Shown here: positions 11,000-24,600 of the stretch, one piece after another | Numbering within the stretch: the first letter of the stretch is position 1 | Layout: every line of letters starts with the position of its first letter | Source of the DNA: Tachypleus tridentatus | Taxonomy: Eukaryota; Arthropoda; Merostomata; Xiphosura; Limulidae | DNA length: 64,000 nt | Reading direction: 5' to 3' | Assembly: GCF_004210375.1 (NCBI RefSeq) | Contig: NC_134830.1 | Location: 46,009,094 to 46,073,093, forward strand | The notes under the pieces: generated by a model | The model's database searches: none | Told to the model about the DNA's origin: nothing | Seen by the model: only the letters and a program-made list of their open reading frames with translations | Program-made: the position numbers and the translations under genes

Positions 11000-12680
11000 T
11001 TTTAGTAAAATGTATAAGTCTGTTGTACAAAACATCTGCACCAGACTGACAAGTTGGAATACAAGGTAATGTTCAAATGAAGAATAAAAATATATTTGTC
11101 CACCATAAATTTTCAAGTTATATTCTCCTAATGTTTACAACCTTCTGAATTCAACAGTTTTGTTGATTATCCTGTACATTGTATCTGTTGTTTACTCTAG
11201 TCTAGCACGAACAGTTTCAAAAGTCAGCAATGTAAGGTAATATGACACTTTTAACTCTGATATTAAAATGCATAATACCATGTTGGATGGTACTGCACGT
11301 ACACTTTGATCCCCACCCATGCATATAGGGTTAATAATATCAGTTACAATAAATATAAATAGTGTATTCTGCAGTAACTTAATGATAGTTAAATTTACAA
11401 ATATTATGTAGCTAGATTGATAATACTAATAACAGTGAATAGGTCTAATATTGACTTTAGTATTCTTAGTAGTTCAGGTGGAGTTTGTGTAGAGCTCTGG
11501 TTTACCAGGACTGTGTTATGTTTGAAAAATCTTATGAGATCAGTGTTGTTACTACTTGGAACATCAATGCAATAATTGTAAAAAATTTAAATTTTAGTTA
11601 TATGAATTGGGATTGTATGGAATCGAGTTGTGAAGAGAGAGAGGTTTTGTATATCTAATTTTCAGATAGCCAGCCAAAATAAGATGCAATTATATATTTA
11701 TCATTAACTACTGATGATGATGTCATTATTAGAGTTGAAGTGTGTGCATGAGGGATATTTGAGTGAATAATTTGTATTATTGGGTTTGATGTGTTTTTAC
11801 ATATTGAAAACAAAAATATATTTAGTTCCTAGTTCTTAGAAAGCTGATTTTGAGGTGAAAACACAAGAATTTTGATTAATGAATCTGGATGAGTTCAAAG
11901 ATGGAAGAAGGTTCAAGTAGCTAATAAATAAATTTGTTTTAATTTAAGACAAGTATTTTACAAACAGGATGATAAACTAATAGATATCAAACTTAATTGG
12001 CATACTAAGGAAATACACCTGAAAATCAGGACAGGTACTCTAAGTTTATGTGGAAACTATGAAGTTTGAATTTACAGTTGAGGGGTAGAAGATATTTAGA
12101 ATTAGAAGAAATGTGTGAATTTTATTAAAACAGAAAGAAAAATAGCTGTCTGATAGTATTAAAACTAACAGCAGTGAATTTTTAAAAAAAATATGGTATA
12201 GGTAAATAAACTTATATTGGGCCCTTAAAGGATGATAACAGGATATCTGTCAGCCAAGAATTTTTATTTTATGAGTTCAGATGATTGGGCATTCTGGTTT
12301 TGTTTAACTGTTATGTTATTTATTACAAGTGAAGATTTTAGCACTGTTCCTTATTCTGAACATTCTTTGGGAAATAATTGACAAGAATCATGTTGTAAGT
12401 ATTAATCCACTGATATAAAGTTCAACTATTTGAGAGGGTTAAAAGATAAAGCATCACAACCAGTTTATTTAAAAATCCTGCAAAAAAAAAAAATCAAAGT
12501 TCAGTTATCTGTCTTCCTTGCTTTTTGTGGGTCAACAGACAGTGGGTGGCTACCCAAGGTTTGGGTAAGAGTAAGTATTGTCCTTATTTTTACAGGAAGT
12601 GATTAATGTGGACCTGGAAATTTCAAGTTAAACTTTTATAGCTGGAAAATTTTCTTGGAAAACTTGTAAAAGAAGTTTTG
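11000..12680. other. Intergenic DNA without a recognisable gene
   Basis: Nothing coding is visible. The open frame 10856-11116 (minus) overlaps the family C SINE and is a shadow of it. Confidence 0.5.
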
Positions 12681-12689
12681 TAAAATTTA

Positions 12690-15600
12690 GTGAAATATAA
12701 AAGAAAACCAACATGGATTCACAAAAATTAAACCTAGCCTTAAGTGATCTGGTAACTTTCTGAGAATATTACTTGTTAGCTGGATGATGTAAATGGTTTG
12801 ATTTTAGTATGCTTGGATTTCCAGAATGTATTTTATAAGTTGCCACAAAGAATAGGGGCGTAGATGATTTACACTTGATGGGGGGGATGATTTTTGCAAC
12901 CAGTTACGTGGACTGTTCAATTTGCAAATTGGTAATCTCTGATTACATGAACCTGAAAGCTGTAAACATTCAGTCACAGAGTAATCTTGTTGCCACAATA
13001 CTTGCATGTATACTTAGGCCAACTGACTGATACTTACAAACTATAACTTAGATCAAAAAGCTTAGAAGCACGCCTATATTAGAGATGTACATTTCGGCTA
13101 CTGAAAAAGCCTGCATCTAGGCTTAATTATGTAATTAGATTGGTAAGAACACGAGAATCACAAGAACAAACACAATTTGTAGGCCTGTGATGCAATAAAA
13201 CAATTCAACAGACCAAACTGTAGGGGGGGATAATTGTATGCACCATACCCCCCACCTAAAATGAAGGGAGGATGTATGCCACCCATTCCCCCAAGATCTA
13301 TTCCCTGACAATGAAGATTAGTCAGGAAAATCATTGGTGATGAAATAATGGAAATAACTAAATCTTGTATAAATTTAGATAATTTTGATATTACAATTCA
13401 GGGTTATAGGCTAGTTAATAAGGATAGAGCACTAAAAAAGATGGGGTAGATTAGTTTTGTGTAAAATCTGAATTACGTTTTATTAAAGTTGAAGATGTAA
13501 TAGTTGAAACTATTTGGATTTCTATCAGTGGTTATAAGGGGGAAGGCATTTAGTTGGAATTTGTTACACATTACTCGGTGAAACTGGTGAAATGAATGAG
13601 AAACTCAGCAGTGAGTTAACCATTTTGTAACAGGTCACAGGTCATTTCACATTTGCTGACTTGCATTCAAAATTTTGTTTAACTACTATTTCACGAATTT
13701 ATGTCAATAACTTTGGAATTAAATTGTAGATTATAATTCAAATGTTAACATATGTGAGTTAATTTCTTAATTTAAAGTAAATATTAAAATAACACACCAA
13801 AATATAGATTATAGTGAGTCGTGATATGTTGAATGCAGCACTGTTTAAAATTAGATGTATGTGATGTCAAAATACTAAATCTGTAGTTTCATACAAAGTA
13901 GGAACTCCAATTACCAGTATTAACAATCTGGAATATAAAATGAGAACCTCATATCTTTTTATTTTGCTGAGATATGTCTTATGTATTGAATCACACACAG
14001 TGACCCCATTCACCTCCTCCTTACATATACTTACTTCAATATACGACATGTGAATAACCAATTGACAGCTCACAATGTGCCCCTAGAGGTTTCCTCAGCC
14101 ATTTTAATCTATGAAAAGGTTGCCATGTTCTTTTAAACCAAGATTTTAAGAAGCTAGATTGTTTTTAAAGTGCTTGAAGTTTCATGTTTAAAATCTAAAT
14201 ACATCTTAGATACTAAGTTTAATAAATTATAGTGAAACTCTGTGGTGTTAGTGTAGTTGTGCATGATTTTTTAGTTATTCAACTGTATATATAAAACCTA
14301 AAAAAAAATTTGTTTCGTATCATCCACGCATGAAATTTTAAAAGGCTTAGTAATGTATGTTCAGCAGCAACTGAGTCCAAAGGCTATAGCTAGAAGAGAT
14401 AACTGTTTGCTTTACTTTACTTATTGTTCTGTATTTTAAGAAAAAATAAGTTTAAAGATTTATTTTGAAATAGTAATTTATGTACATATATAATGTATAG
14501 TAATTGAAATGTGACTGTATATTACAAAATACTAGTACATTAAAACTCAGCCAAGACAGGGAAGCCAAAAGTCAGTTTTATATTATAGGATATGTATCAT
14601 GAGTGCTCATGCACTGCATCAATGCAAGTTAAGTAACGTTAGCTAAGCATAAGTAGAAGGTCAATATAATAAAATAATAAATATATAAATCTATAGTATT
14701 ATGAAACTTGAGCTATTTAGAATACACATTTGTATTTTTGTTTTATAACATGTAGTCATTCTAGCACAAAAAATACAATTTATTTCCAAATTTGTTTGTG
14801 ATGGTTAAAAGGTTGGTCAAGTGAAAGACTTCATAGTTAGGGTATAGAAAGTAACAAACTGTAAAGTCTTGCTGAAAACAAACATTTGAAATGTGTGTAG
14901 AAGATTTCAGAGTTTACTCAAATAATATTTTAAATTTTGGAATAAAAATAGTTTTTTTAATCATAACACGAAATCAATTTGCACTCAGACTAGCAATAAA
15001 ACAGATTCAATATTTTCACAAACAAATCTTTCAGAAAATATTTTATTAAAAAATCTGATTTTTTGTGCTCATAATTTTATGAAGATACATATGCTGTATC
15101 AAAATCTATAGTGCAAATACTTAGTGTGCAAATGTGTAGACAAACTTGTGTATATTTTACTGAGCCCTTTGCAAAAGAGTTAAGTGATTCATTTATTAAT
15201 GAGGGCACATTTATGGGAATTTTAATTTCAGCAGATGAATTAGAAAATGTTCAGAGTCAAACCATAAAGAAAGTTCTTTTACAAACAGTAAGATTGTTTT
15301 GTTCACCAGTTGGTCAGGTAATTTACTGGAAACGATATTTTGATTTATTGTTAACAGCTAATAGAGAAATTGTCAATAGGGTTAAGGTTGGAGGACATTT
15401 GGGAAAAAGTGATCATTGCTGTATCAGATCTTATATTTTATATAGTATCAATTGACCCAATTTAAAAAAGTCGGGTCCTAAGTTGCTGATAAATCTTTGT
15501 TTCTGCAGTGCTACTGTAGTCAACAAAATAGTATGAAAGTAAACTTGTTAATGAATATCAATAGTTAAAACTGATTGGATGTATAAAATGCAAGTTCCTG

Positions 15601-16000
15601 ATCTATATTTAAAAATTTGAAATTTGAAACTTAAATGAGTAGCTTAGTTTTATCGAAACACTGTTTCAAAAAAATATGGAAATTATGAAATTTCACAACA
15701 TAAAAACTAAATCAGTCAATATGACGTTTTTTGAATGATAAAAAAATTGTTGTATGCTTCATGTAAGAATGAAAAAAACCAAGGGACATCAGTAACTTGT
15801 CCAAGTTCAGAAAGGGTTATTATTTTCAGTATTTTCATCAGTATTGAGGATGTTTAGTTAGGTACTAAAGAACAATTTAAATTGGATAGTAAATTAGACA
15901 AATAATTGTAAATTGATTTTTGACTAAGTTCAAGGTAATGCATTTGGGTTATTGTAATTTAGGTCACACATTTAATATAGATGCATACTGATAGAAATAT
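12690..16000 (+). mobile_element. Shredded CR1-like LINE fragments
   Basis: Four blocks on the plus strand look like broken pieces of CR1/L2-type LINE protein. Near 12690-12850 frames read QHGFTK and then, after frameshifts, CLDFQNVFYKLP (reverse-transcriptase N-terminal part). Near 13490-13560 VETIWISISGYKG resembles an endonuclease segment. At 15330-15425 the end of an open frame reads YFDLLLTANREIVNRV and then VGGHLGKSDHCC (endonuclease C-terminus). At 15920-15985 FLTKFKVMHLGYCN resembles the reverse-transcriptase block after the catalytic site. The order endonuclease then reverse transcriptase is not kept for the first block, so at least two copies or a rearrangement are involved. The DNA between the blocks is unassigned. 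Confidence 0.5.
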
Positions 16001-16841
16001 CTGTCATTGCAACTAGATATCTACATTCCTGAAAGCTGAGAGCAAATCCTACTTGCATAGAAATGTGTAGTGTTATGTAATCCACAATTGTGGCTTAAAA
16101 TATTTATTATTAGAGTTTTATTTAATGATTAGCCTGGTAGAAAAGCTGGTTATTACTTGTGATATTGTTCATAATCAGTTTTCCTATACCTTGGATGCAC
16201 TTAATGATAGTTAGTTTACTTGTGGTTTTTTCCAAATAAAGTTTTACTGGAAATAGTTACTTGTATGGGAAAACAATATGGTTGCATTGTGCAGTCATAT
16301 GTTGAGTGAGCAGTTGATATTTATATTTTAATATTTAACATGTTACTCAATTGAGTAACATGGTGAGTTCATATTTTCTGATGCATGTTGAAATAATTCA
16401 GTGATAATTTTCATAACAGTAATGTTGCATAAATATAAAATCAAATTCCTTGTATCATAATTATCTGGTGGGTTGTTTACAATTATATTTTGTCATTTCA
16501 TGAGTTATTTGAATAAAGAGAATTGTACTGCATTTGCTTTTAAAAAGTAGAGACTGACTGCAGTGCATTATTGGTAAAAATATTTGGGTTTTGATGCACT
16601 GGATGCATCAAGCAGAATATAGTTCTCAGGTTTGCTAAGTAGCTGTGGGAATTTTTTCCTTTGGATGCCATCATTCCTTGTAATTTTACTGAGTGAAGAA
16701 AAGACATTTACTGAAATGAGTGTTTTTTGACAGTTATCATTTCTGTGAGAAGTATCAAAAGGGAAATATTTAATTCAAGGAAATGTTTTTGACATGGTAC
16801 AAAAAGTTGTGAATTTATGCAATACCAATATTATAAAAATA

Positions 16842-16861
16842 TATATATATATATATATATA
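16842..16861. repeat. (AT)n microsatellite
   Basis: About ten uninterrupted AT units. Confidence 0.85.
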
Positions 16862-17162
16862 AACCAAACAGTAACAAATATTCTCAACCATGTGTTCTCT
16901 TATGCATTTTTTTTCCTCTGTTCATTCTTCTATTCAATTAATGGAAAAAGGCCTATTTTTGTAAAATCTGCTTTTCATAAGTTTTACTTATTGAACCTTC
17001 AACACATACAAAGATTAATGTATTAATATGAATACGAAGCTTTAGAATTGCAAAAGTGAATAATTTTTTTGTGATGTATCTTGAAAAATAAGCATTTGGA
17101 TGTATACTTTTTTTCCATGATTAATTGTTCAAAAGATAAAGCATGACTGACAGGTATTTGGA

Positions 17163-17178
17163 TGTGTGTGTGTGTGTG

Positions 17179-17213
<35 letters not shown>
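17163..17213. repeat. Compound microsatellite (TG)n(TA)n(GA)n
   Basis: A run of TG units passes directly into TA units and then into about eleven GA units. Three dinucleotide types lie end to end in about 50 bases. Confidence 0.9.
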
Positions 17214-17214
<1 letters not shown>

Positions 17215-17589
17215 TTGATGTTTCAAAAGGCTAGACTAATATATGAAATTGTTACTTTTTAAAATGCTTTCGTAGATCATGGTGTCCTGTAGGTAAATAA
17301 CAGTTCTATCTACACAGTAAAATTTTAAATAGTTTAAGGTAAAATTTAGTTTAGTGAGTGCTTTGAATTACATTTTCCCACAGAACTGAAAAGAATAAGG
17401 GTGTTTTATGTCAATAATCTAAATATTTTGTTACTGTATTCAGAATTTTGTGTTTGCTAGTATTTTGATATTAACTGCAGAATATATCGTAATGAAAACA
17501 GGGCTTTATTCTGTTGTTGAAAATAAATGTTGTGAACTTCAATAAGATTACCCTTTCCCTTATTTTTTCAATAAAAGATAATTTAAGAA

Positions 17590-17960
17590 ATTTTAACATA
17601 TATCTGTAAGATGACCCTTCCTTCCTTAGAATCATCCTTGTAGCCCATCAGTCAGCCCTTTCCAGTAAGTCAACATCCTTTCTTAGGAAATGAGTTCAAG
17701 GCTATATACAGTTTTTAAGTGAGGCCTAAATGTGATTTGTATAAAATAATTAGTTCTTTTGTAGCAACAAAGTGATAACTTGAGTGATTTATCTTCTAAT
17801 ACTCCAAGGTTGTTTTCTTCAGCCATAATAAATTGTACTCCAGTATTGTAGAAATTGTTAAACTATTAAAACTGTGAAAAAGATTACATTTTCTCCTTAT
17901 GTCCATTACATTTTATCACATTTCACTTGATCACCTGGAAACGCATCACGACCCCTTGGA
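17590..17960 (-). mobile_element. Possible CR1-like LINE 3' tail
   Basis: Wording such as TCATCCTTGTAGCCC, CCTTTCCAGTAAGTCAACAT and GAGGCCTAAATGTGATTTGT resembles the reverse complement of CR1-like 3' coding and untranslated ends as I know them. The call rests on pattern memory only. Confidence 0.3.
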
Positions 17961-18671
17961 TTTATAGTGAGTAGTTGATTATCAGGGGGTTTTAAGCTGG
18001 AAATTTATAATTGGCTTATTACATTTATCTCATTTGAAAGGAACTGCCACAGTTGGGTTTGGCAATTTCAAGTATTTTTCATTTCCTGGTTTAATTAAAA
18101 ATCAAGTGTATACTTTATTTTGAAGCAAAATACTGCACTCTTTTGTGTTATGTATGTAATAGTTACAACAAATTAAAATTCATTTCAAAGCTGAGAACAA
18201 ATGTGCCTAACCTCTGGCATATGTAGTACAATACATGTGTATGTATAATACAATAGAAACTTCTGAGACCTAATTGTCAAAAAGTTTTAATAACATTAAA
18301 AAAAATATCATTTGACTTCTAGTATCAAACATCTTTTAAGTGTTTCATACTCTTATTTTTGGTTAATTCAGTGGGCAATTTGTAGTTTTATTCCTTGTTT
18401 AGAAGATTATTTTTTTCTTTAACACACTGCATTATTAATGCATACATTTTTTCATGTAAATTCTTCTTAACAAGTAGGCTCTCTGAAACCTTCTCGGCTT
18501 TTACTCCTGATGATTACAAGAAGTAGACAAACTGGATCAGAGAATTGGAAAAAAAGAGGCTCAGAATTGAATGTGTCTTCTGCAGTTATTTCTTCTACAA
18601 AACCACATAACTGATTTAGAACCTGTTGGGACTGTTTGCATTTTAACAGTGCCAAACCATAAGAACTGGAA
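17961..18671. other. Presumed promoter and 5' untranslated region of syntaxin-5
   Basis: This is AT-rich sequence immediately upstream of the syntaxin-5 start. I see no clear TATA box or CpG-rich block, so the transcription start is unknown. An in-frame TAA at 18660-18662 precedes the ATG by nine bases, which supports the chosen start. Confidence 0.4.
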
Positions 18672-21600
18672 ATGACGAGTAGAGATAGAACGGCAGAATT
18701 TATTTCCACTGTGAAACTAATGCAAAGCAGAGTGGTAAGATATTGAATTACCTTTATGTGATATATACAAACCTATTGAAAACTTTGATTTTATGCTTTA
18801 GCAAATAGCATAAATAACTGAAAATTTGTTGACTCAAAAAATTTATCTTGAACGGGTTATTTTAAAGGTGTGCAGATAATGATTTATTATTGAAATCCAA
18901 GTCTTAAGAAATCCTTCAAGTGTACATTAGCTTGTCTCTTGTTTAAAATCAGATGTTTTACATTTGTGTTGGCAGTTTTGACAGTTCTCTTCAGGATGTA
19001 ATAACTGTTCTAATTTTCTTGTGAACAAAACTATGGATTTCTAATCTTTCAGAAGGTACCCTTGTTCTTGTGGCTGTATATTTCAAGAGGACTTTGACCT
19101 TAGTTTTTAGGGATCCAACTTTTTTTTTAAAGCACTTTTATTTTGGATGTCAGACTGTGATGAATATGTTGTACTGGAGTAGATGGGTCCTACACTTTGA
19201 TATGATTCCATAAGAAGCACTGTGTGAGGAAAACTGTTATGCATTAGTGAAGACAGGATGGGACTTATCACTGAGAACTCTCTCCCTCTCCTAATTCTCA
19301 GGTTGCTAGAAATGTCACAAGAAAACCTAGCAGATCATTGTGAAGCACTATACTCACATTTCCATTTATTACAGACACTTCACATTATGGATGATTTTTT
19401 TTTCTTTGAGATGTTAAATTTTTCAGCTGCCTACAATTGAGGCCTTCAGTTTGAATCTCATTTTTCTTCACCAAAGTACTCTTGGTTGTTTGCAACAATT
19501 TGCTGTTAATGAACCATTTTAGTACTCAAAATGAAGTTAATGAATCCTGAGATTTGTAGTAATTATAAGATTTTAATATTGAGCATTTATTACATGCAAC
19601 AAAAAGAACTGTATATAATATTATACTAATCGAACTAATAAATTACAACTTCTGATATTGTAAATTTCAGCACAGATTTCCAAATTGTGTGCTTGGGGGG
19701 GCATACTTGTATATTAATAAAAGAAATTAAAAACCTACTACCAACATTTCAAGCACACTCATGAGAGGATTGAACAGAAAGCATTAATGAGATCTTTTTG
19801 TAAGATTTCATGACATTCAAGTACTATCTCTTGGACCTTACTAAATTGAAAACTTTGGGAAAGATTCATTTATATCAAAATTTGTTGCAGTATAATATTT
19901 AGTTCTTGAAAAATAGTATGGAAAACATGGTAATAGTGTAACAGGTAATGCAATCCTTTTACATTATGTTTTTAGGGTAATGGATACATTCAGCCACAGC
20001 AAAACAAACATCCAAGGGACCTCCAAGAGTGGAAGAATTTCATGAAAGTTGCAAAGTAAGTCATCTTTTTGTTTTTATTACTTAAATTGTTTATTGTTAG
20101 TCAGTCTTCCTGAAAAAAGATTTTTTGTTTGTTTTTTATGTTTGTGATATATTATGTGAGATATATAATTCCTATGACAGGATGCCAATTGCTATTCTGA
20201 TTAGTTGTCTATAAAATCATACAAATCAAATGATGTTTCGATCACTAATTAGCATTTAATTTTTACTTTGTGTTATGGCTGCTAATCTACTGCTACTTTT
20301 TGAGAGGTGAGAGTCCTGATATGGATTGAATGTAGTGTGCTGTCCATATGTCTGAGATATTCACTTGCCTTCAACATAGCATCAGCTTAGTTGAAACATT
20401 CTTATTAGTAATTAATGGGTACAATAAAAACATGTGTCCAGTTACAAATTAGATTTTGGTCATTTTGTAGGCTACTATGGTTTGTGTCTGAAATTTTGTC
20501 AGCTAGGTTTGATACTCGTATCTTTCTTTCTACAACTATAAACACTCAGAATTAAAGATTATAAAAGTTTGCATATAATCATAGCCCAAAATAAGCCATC
20601 ATATACTTCATATAGCATATAAATAGACCTTGAAACTAATTTTTAGGTAACTAAAATGTATTTGCTATTTAGTTGTGTGAGTGTCTCATTGACACAAAAG
20701 AAAGTAGTTGCATGAGTTGCTTGCCCTTAGTAGATATAACTAATCATCTGATTTCAATTTTCAGGAATCATTGCATATTTGATTTTATATTTTTAATATT
20801 TTATCAAATTTGTGTTTGTGATAATAATAACATTTCCTAATATAATATACATTTTTAAAAAGTGTTTATTTGGTTATTTGAAAAGTCTTGTATATTCATT
20901 GTTATGTGGTTTTACCCATATGTATTGTGCTGGCAACTTTTTATTGTTTTAATAATTTTTACTATTGTTTACAACCAGTCTGAATAATCATAATTGTGTC
21001 TGGATTGTAAACTAGGGAAATAATACAATTGCCCTTTGTTAGTCATTGGCTGTCCCTTAAGTTCAACCCAGTGACATTTTGCCAGCAAGCTACCACTGAC
21101 TTTGAGCTCTGATGTAAAACATGACTTTGTTGGGCAGTAAATTTTTAGCATTGATAATTAGTAGATGAACTGATGAGATTTGATATTTCTTAACTGTAGT
21201 TTTCTGTCAGCTCTGGCATTACATTTTGTTACTTAATCTGAGGTAGAAAGTTTGTGCCCTATACAACTGTGTGATGAATGAAATCATTTATAGTGAGAAA
21301 GTATAATAAAACAAATTATTTGCCATTCTGAATTCACTCAAGATTTTTTTAATCTTTTTTTTTTACATGTTATCTCTAAAAAAACTTCAGTTTATTAAGG
21401 TAATGGTAATTGTAATTGTAACATTTTCTCTTGAATTTTAAGTATGTCTGTGATGTTAATACAATAAAATCACTTGTTGAATGGAGTATATAAAAATTTT
21501 CCTGAAGGTTGACTCAAATCACTAATTAGTGGCTATTTATTTACCAGATTTTTCTTTTCTGCTACTGCCTTCTGTCTCTTTATCATGTTATGTTTCTGAT

Positions 21601-24600
21601 TTTGTTTGTCACTTTAGGCTAATTTGTAATTAAAGTAACTATTTTGTACATGGTTCCTGATTCCATCCAGCAGTAAATGAACATTGAAAACTAGAATGAA
21701 TGGGGTTGCTATTTTTTGTAAATTTATTTGGTAAAATTTTTTATTTGTTCATTGTCATTCAGTTTAAGGTAGTTATTAAAAATGTTTGTTTTAATACAGT
21801 CATCAATTTTTGTGATTGTTTAAACCCAGCTCCTTGTCCAAAGTGGAAATTGTGATCCTACTTAGTATTAAACTTCAACAGTTGTTTAGACGCAAATGCT
21901 GTTTACAATATCTTGATATACTGAATGTTGCATTCTGATACAGTACTTACCTCCTCTTACAATATTAGATATTCTTGTTCAGTGCTGCCCTGTATGCATT
22001 GCTTTTCTTGTGCATGCTATAAGACTTGCTCTTCCTTTTGTTGGAATTATTATATGTTGTAAATCAGCATTCTTCATCTCTCAACTAGTAGTAGCATGAC
22101 ATGCTCACATTTTGCTTATGATTTCCTTTACATTTCTCTACTAAACCTTCACTTCTCATTAGGCAGCAATTGAATGCAAGAGTCTTATTTTGTGTTAATG
22201 CTTCCTTTGTGACAGTAACTTTGATTTTTTAATAGAAGTGATTCTATTTATTTTATTTGAGTCCATTTGTCCCAGTTTATTACTGTTACTATATTTCTGC
22301 ACTCAATAATTTTGAGCAGATTTTTGAGTTATGAATTCCAAAGTTCACATTACCACTTTGGAGGACACACCAATGACAAGTGTATTGTCTAAAGCAGTGG
22401 TGCACAAAGTCCGGCCTGAGACGAGTCGCCAAGTGGCCTGCTATGTCCAATGGGAAAGTCAAACATAAAGAGTTTGTGCCTGTGTGAAGATTAAGTGCTA
22501 TAGAAGAATATGCATTAGATTAGATACTGGATGGCTCCATATTTGTGTTGAGCAATTAAGAAAATTTAATAAGCAAATCTTGTTAATGCAAAGGCATTTA
22601 ATCATTGGCGCAATGACGTAATATTTCCGTATTTACGAAGTCTCACGTATTCCAGTTGTTTTTGAGATTTACTTACGAGCCCTATTTTGATATTATTTCG
22701 TAACAAAAATGGCAGTAAATCGTAAAAGAAAAGTTGATGATGAAAACCAGCAGTTTCATGATGATTGGACTGCACAATACTGTTTTGTTCAACAACAGAA
22801 GAATGTGATTTGTCTGCTGTGTCATTCGACAGTAGCAATGGCAAAGGTATCCAATATAAAGCGTTATTATGAGACGAAGCATAAAGATTTCCACAACATT
22901 GTCGGTGATGAATGAACAGCTCGAATTGAATCTCTGCAGCAGTCACTAAATTACCAGCAGAATGTTTTCTCAAAGCAGTCAGCAGATTTAGGTGCAGCAT
23001 GTGAGGTCAGTTAGGATATTTCGTTGATGATAGTGAAATCTGGCAAACCGTTCACTGATGGTAATTTTGTCAAGCAACGTATGATTACTGCATCAGAAAA
23101 GTTGTGTCTGGAAGCAATTTGCAAGCTACAGATGGTAACTTTGAATCGTATGACAGTTCAACGAAGAATTTCACATCTCTAAGCAGATATGACAAGACAG
23201 CTTACAAATAAAGCAGCCAACTTTGTCTACTTCTCTTTGGCAGCAGACGAGTCGACTGACATCAGTTCAACAGCACAGCTACTAGTTTTTGTTTGTGGTG
23301 TGTCGTCATCGTTTGATATCACAGAGGGACTAATTGGCATGGGTTCCATGAAGGGTCAGACAACTGGGTCTGCTCAATTCGAGGAGACAGTATGACTGTG
23401 TAGTAGAGTTTCATTGGATTTCACAAAAATGATATGTGTGACAACTGATGGAGCATCAGCCATGACCAGAGAAAGTTGCAGGCTGGTAGCACTGTTGATG
23501 AAGCATTGAGGAAAGCAGAACAGACAGTTAGTGAAGTTGCACTGTATTATTCACCAACAGAACCTATGCAGTAAAGAACTTGGTTTTCAGGCACTGATGG
23601 CATTAGTGATGAAAAACAATAATTTTATCAAATCACGAGGGCTCAATCACTGTCAGTTTTGAAGTCTTCTTGAAGAAATTGATTCAGGCTATGGTGACCT
23701 TGTGTATCACTGTGAAGTACGCTAGCTGAGTTGAGGGAAGATGCTTAGAAGATTCTGGGAGTTGATTGATGAGGTGATAGAATTCCTCAGAAGCAAGAAC
23801 AAAGACACAGAAGTGATTTCCATGACTGATCCAGCATGGCAAGGTGATTTGACCTTTCTGGTCGATATGACACAACACTTGAATGATCTGAATTTGAAGT
23901 TGCAAGGCAAAAATCAGCTTGTCTGTCAGCTTTCAAATCACGTCTCAGCTTTCAGGACAAAGTTGCAGCTGTTCCGGCAGTAAGCAGCATCAGGTAAATT
24001 TGTGCATTTTCCCACTTTTCAGTCACAGCTACAGAAGAATCGGGACATTGACACACAAGTTCATGTTGGGAAGCTAGATACCTTGATTCAATCCTTCAAC
24101 TCACGGTTTCATGTCTTTGACCAATTCAGATTGTTGATAAAACTTTTTGCTGATCCATTCAGTGTGTCAGTGGATGACTTGTCAGCAGAATATCAGCTCG
24201 AACTTACTGATCTCCAGGCATCTAATGAACTGAGTGTTAATTACTGAGAAAACAGTTTGCTTGACTTCTACAAAACATTTGCTAATCTGAAAGAGAACGC
24301 ACTTGTCCACACCAGCATGTTTGGCAGCACGTACTGCTTCGAACAGGCTTTCTCGCATATGAAACTGAACAAAAACAACACTTGCAATCAGCTGACTGAT
24401 GATCATCTGGAAGCAGTCTTGCGTTTTTTAGCGTCAAACATCAAGCCGGTCATTTCTAAGCTCGTAGGTGACATGCAGCACCATCCATTGCACTAACTTT
24501 ATGACAGTTGATGTATAATAACATTTTTTAGAATAATGTGCAAACTCTTTGATGTAATCATTATTTTTGTGTTCTTAAATGTGATGTCCATCTTGTGTGA

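Noticed and set aside
15111-15455. A 114-residue open frame as a host gene
   Set aside because: Its end reads like the C-terminus of a LINE endonuclease (LLTANREIVNRV, then VGGHLGKSDH), and LINE reverse-transcriptase wording follows 500 bases later. It is treated as a retrotransposon fragment.
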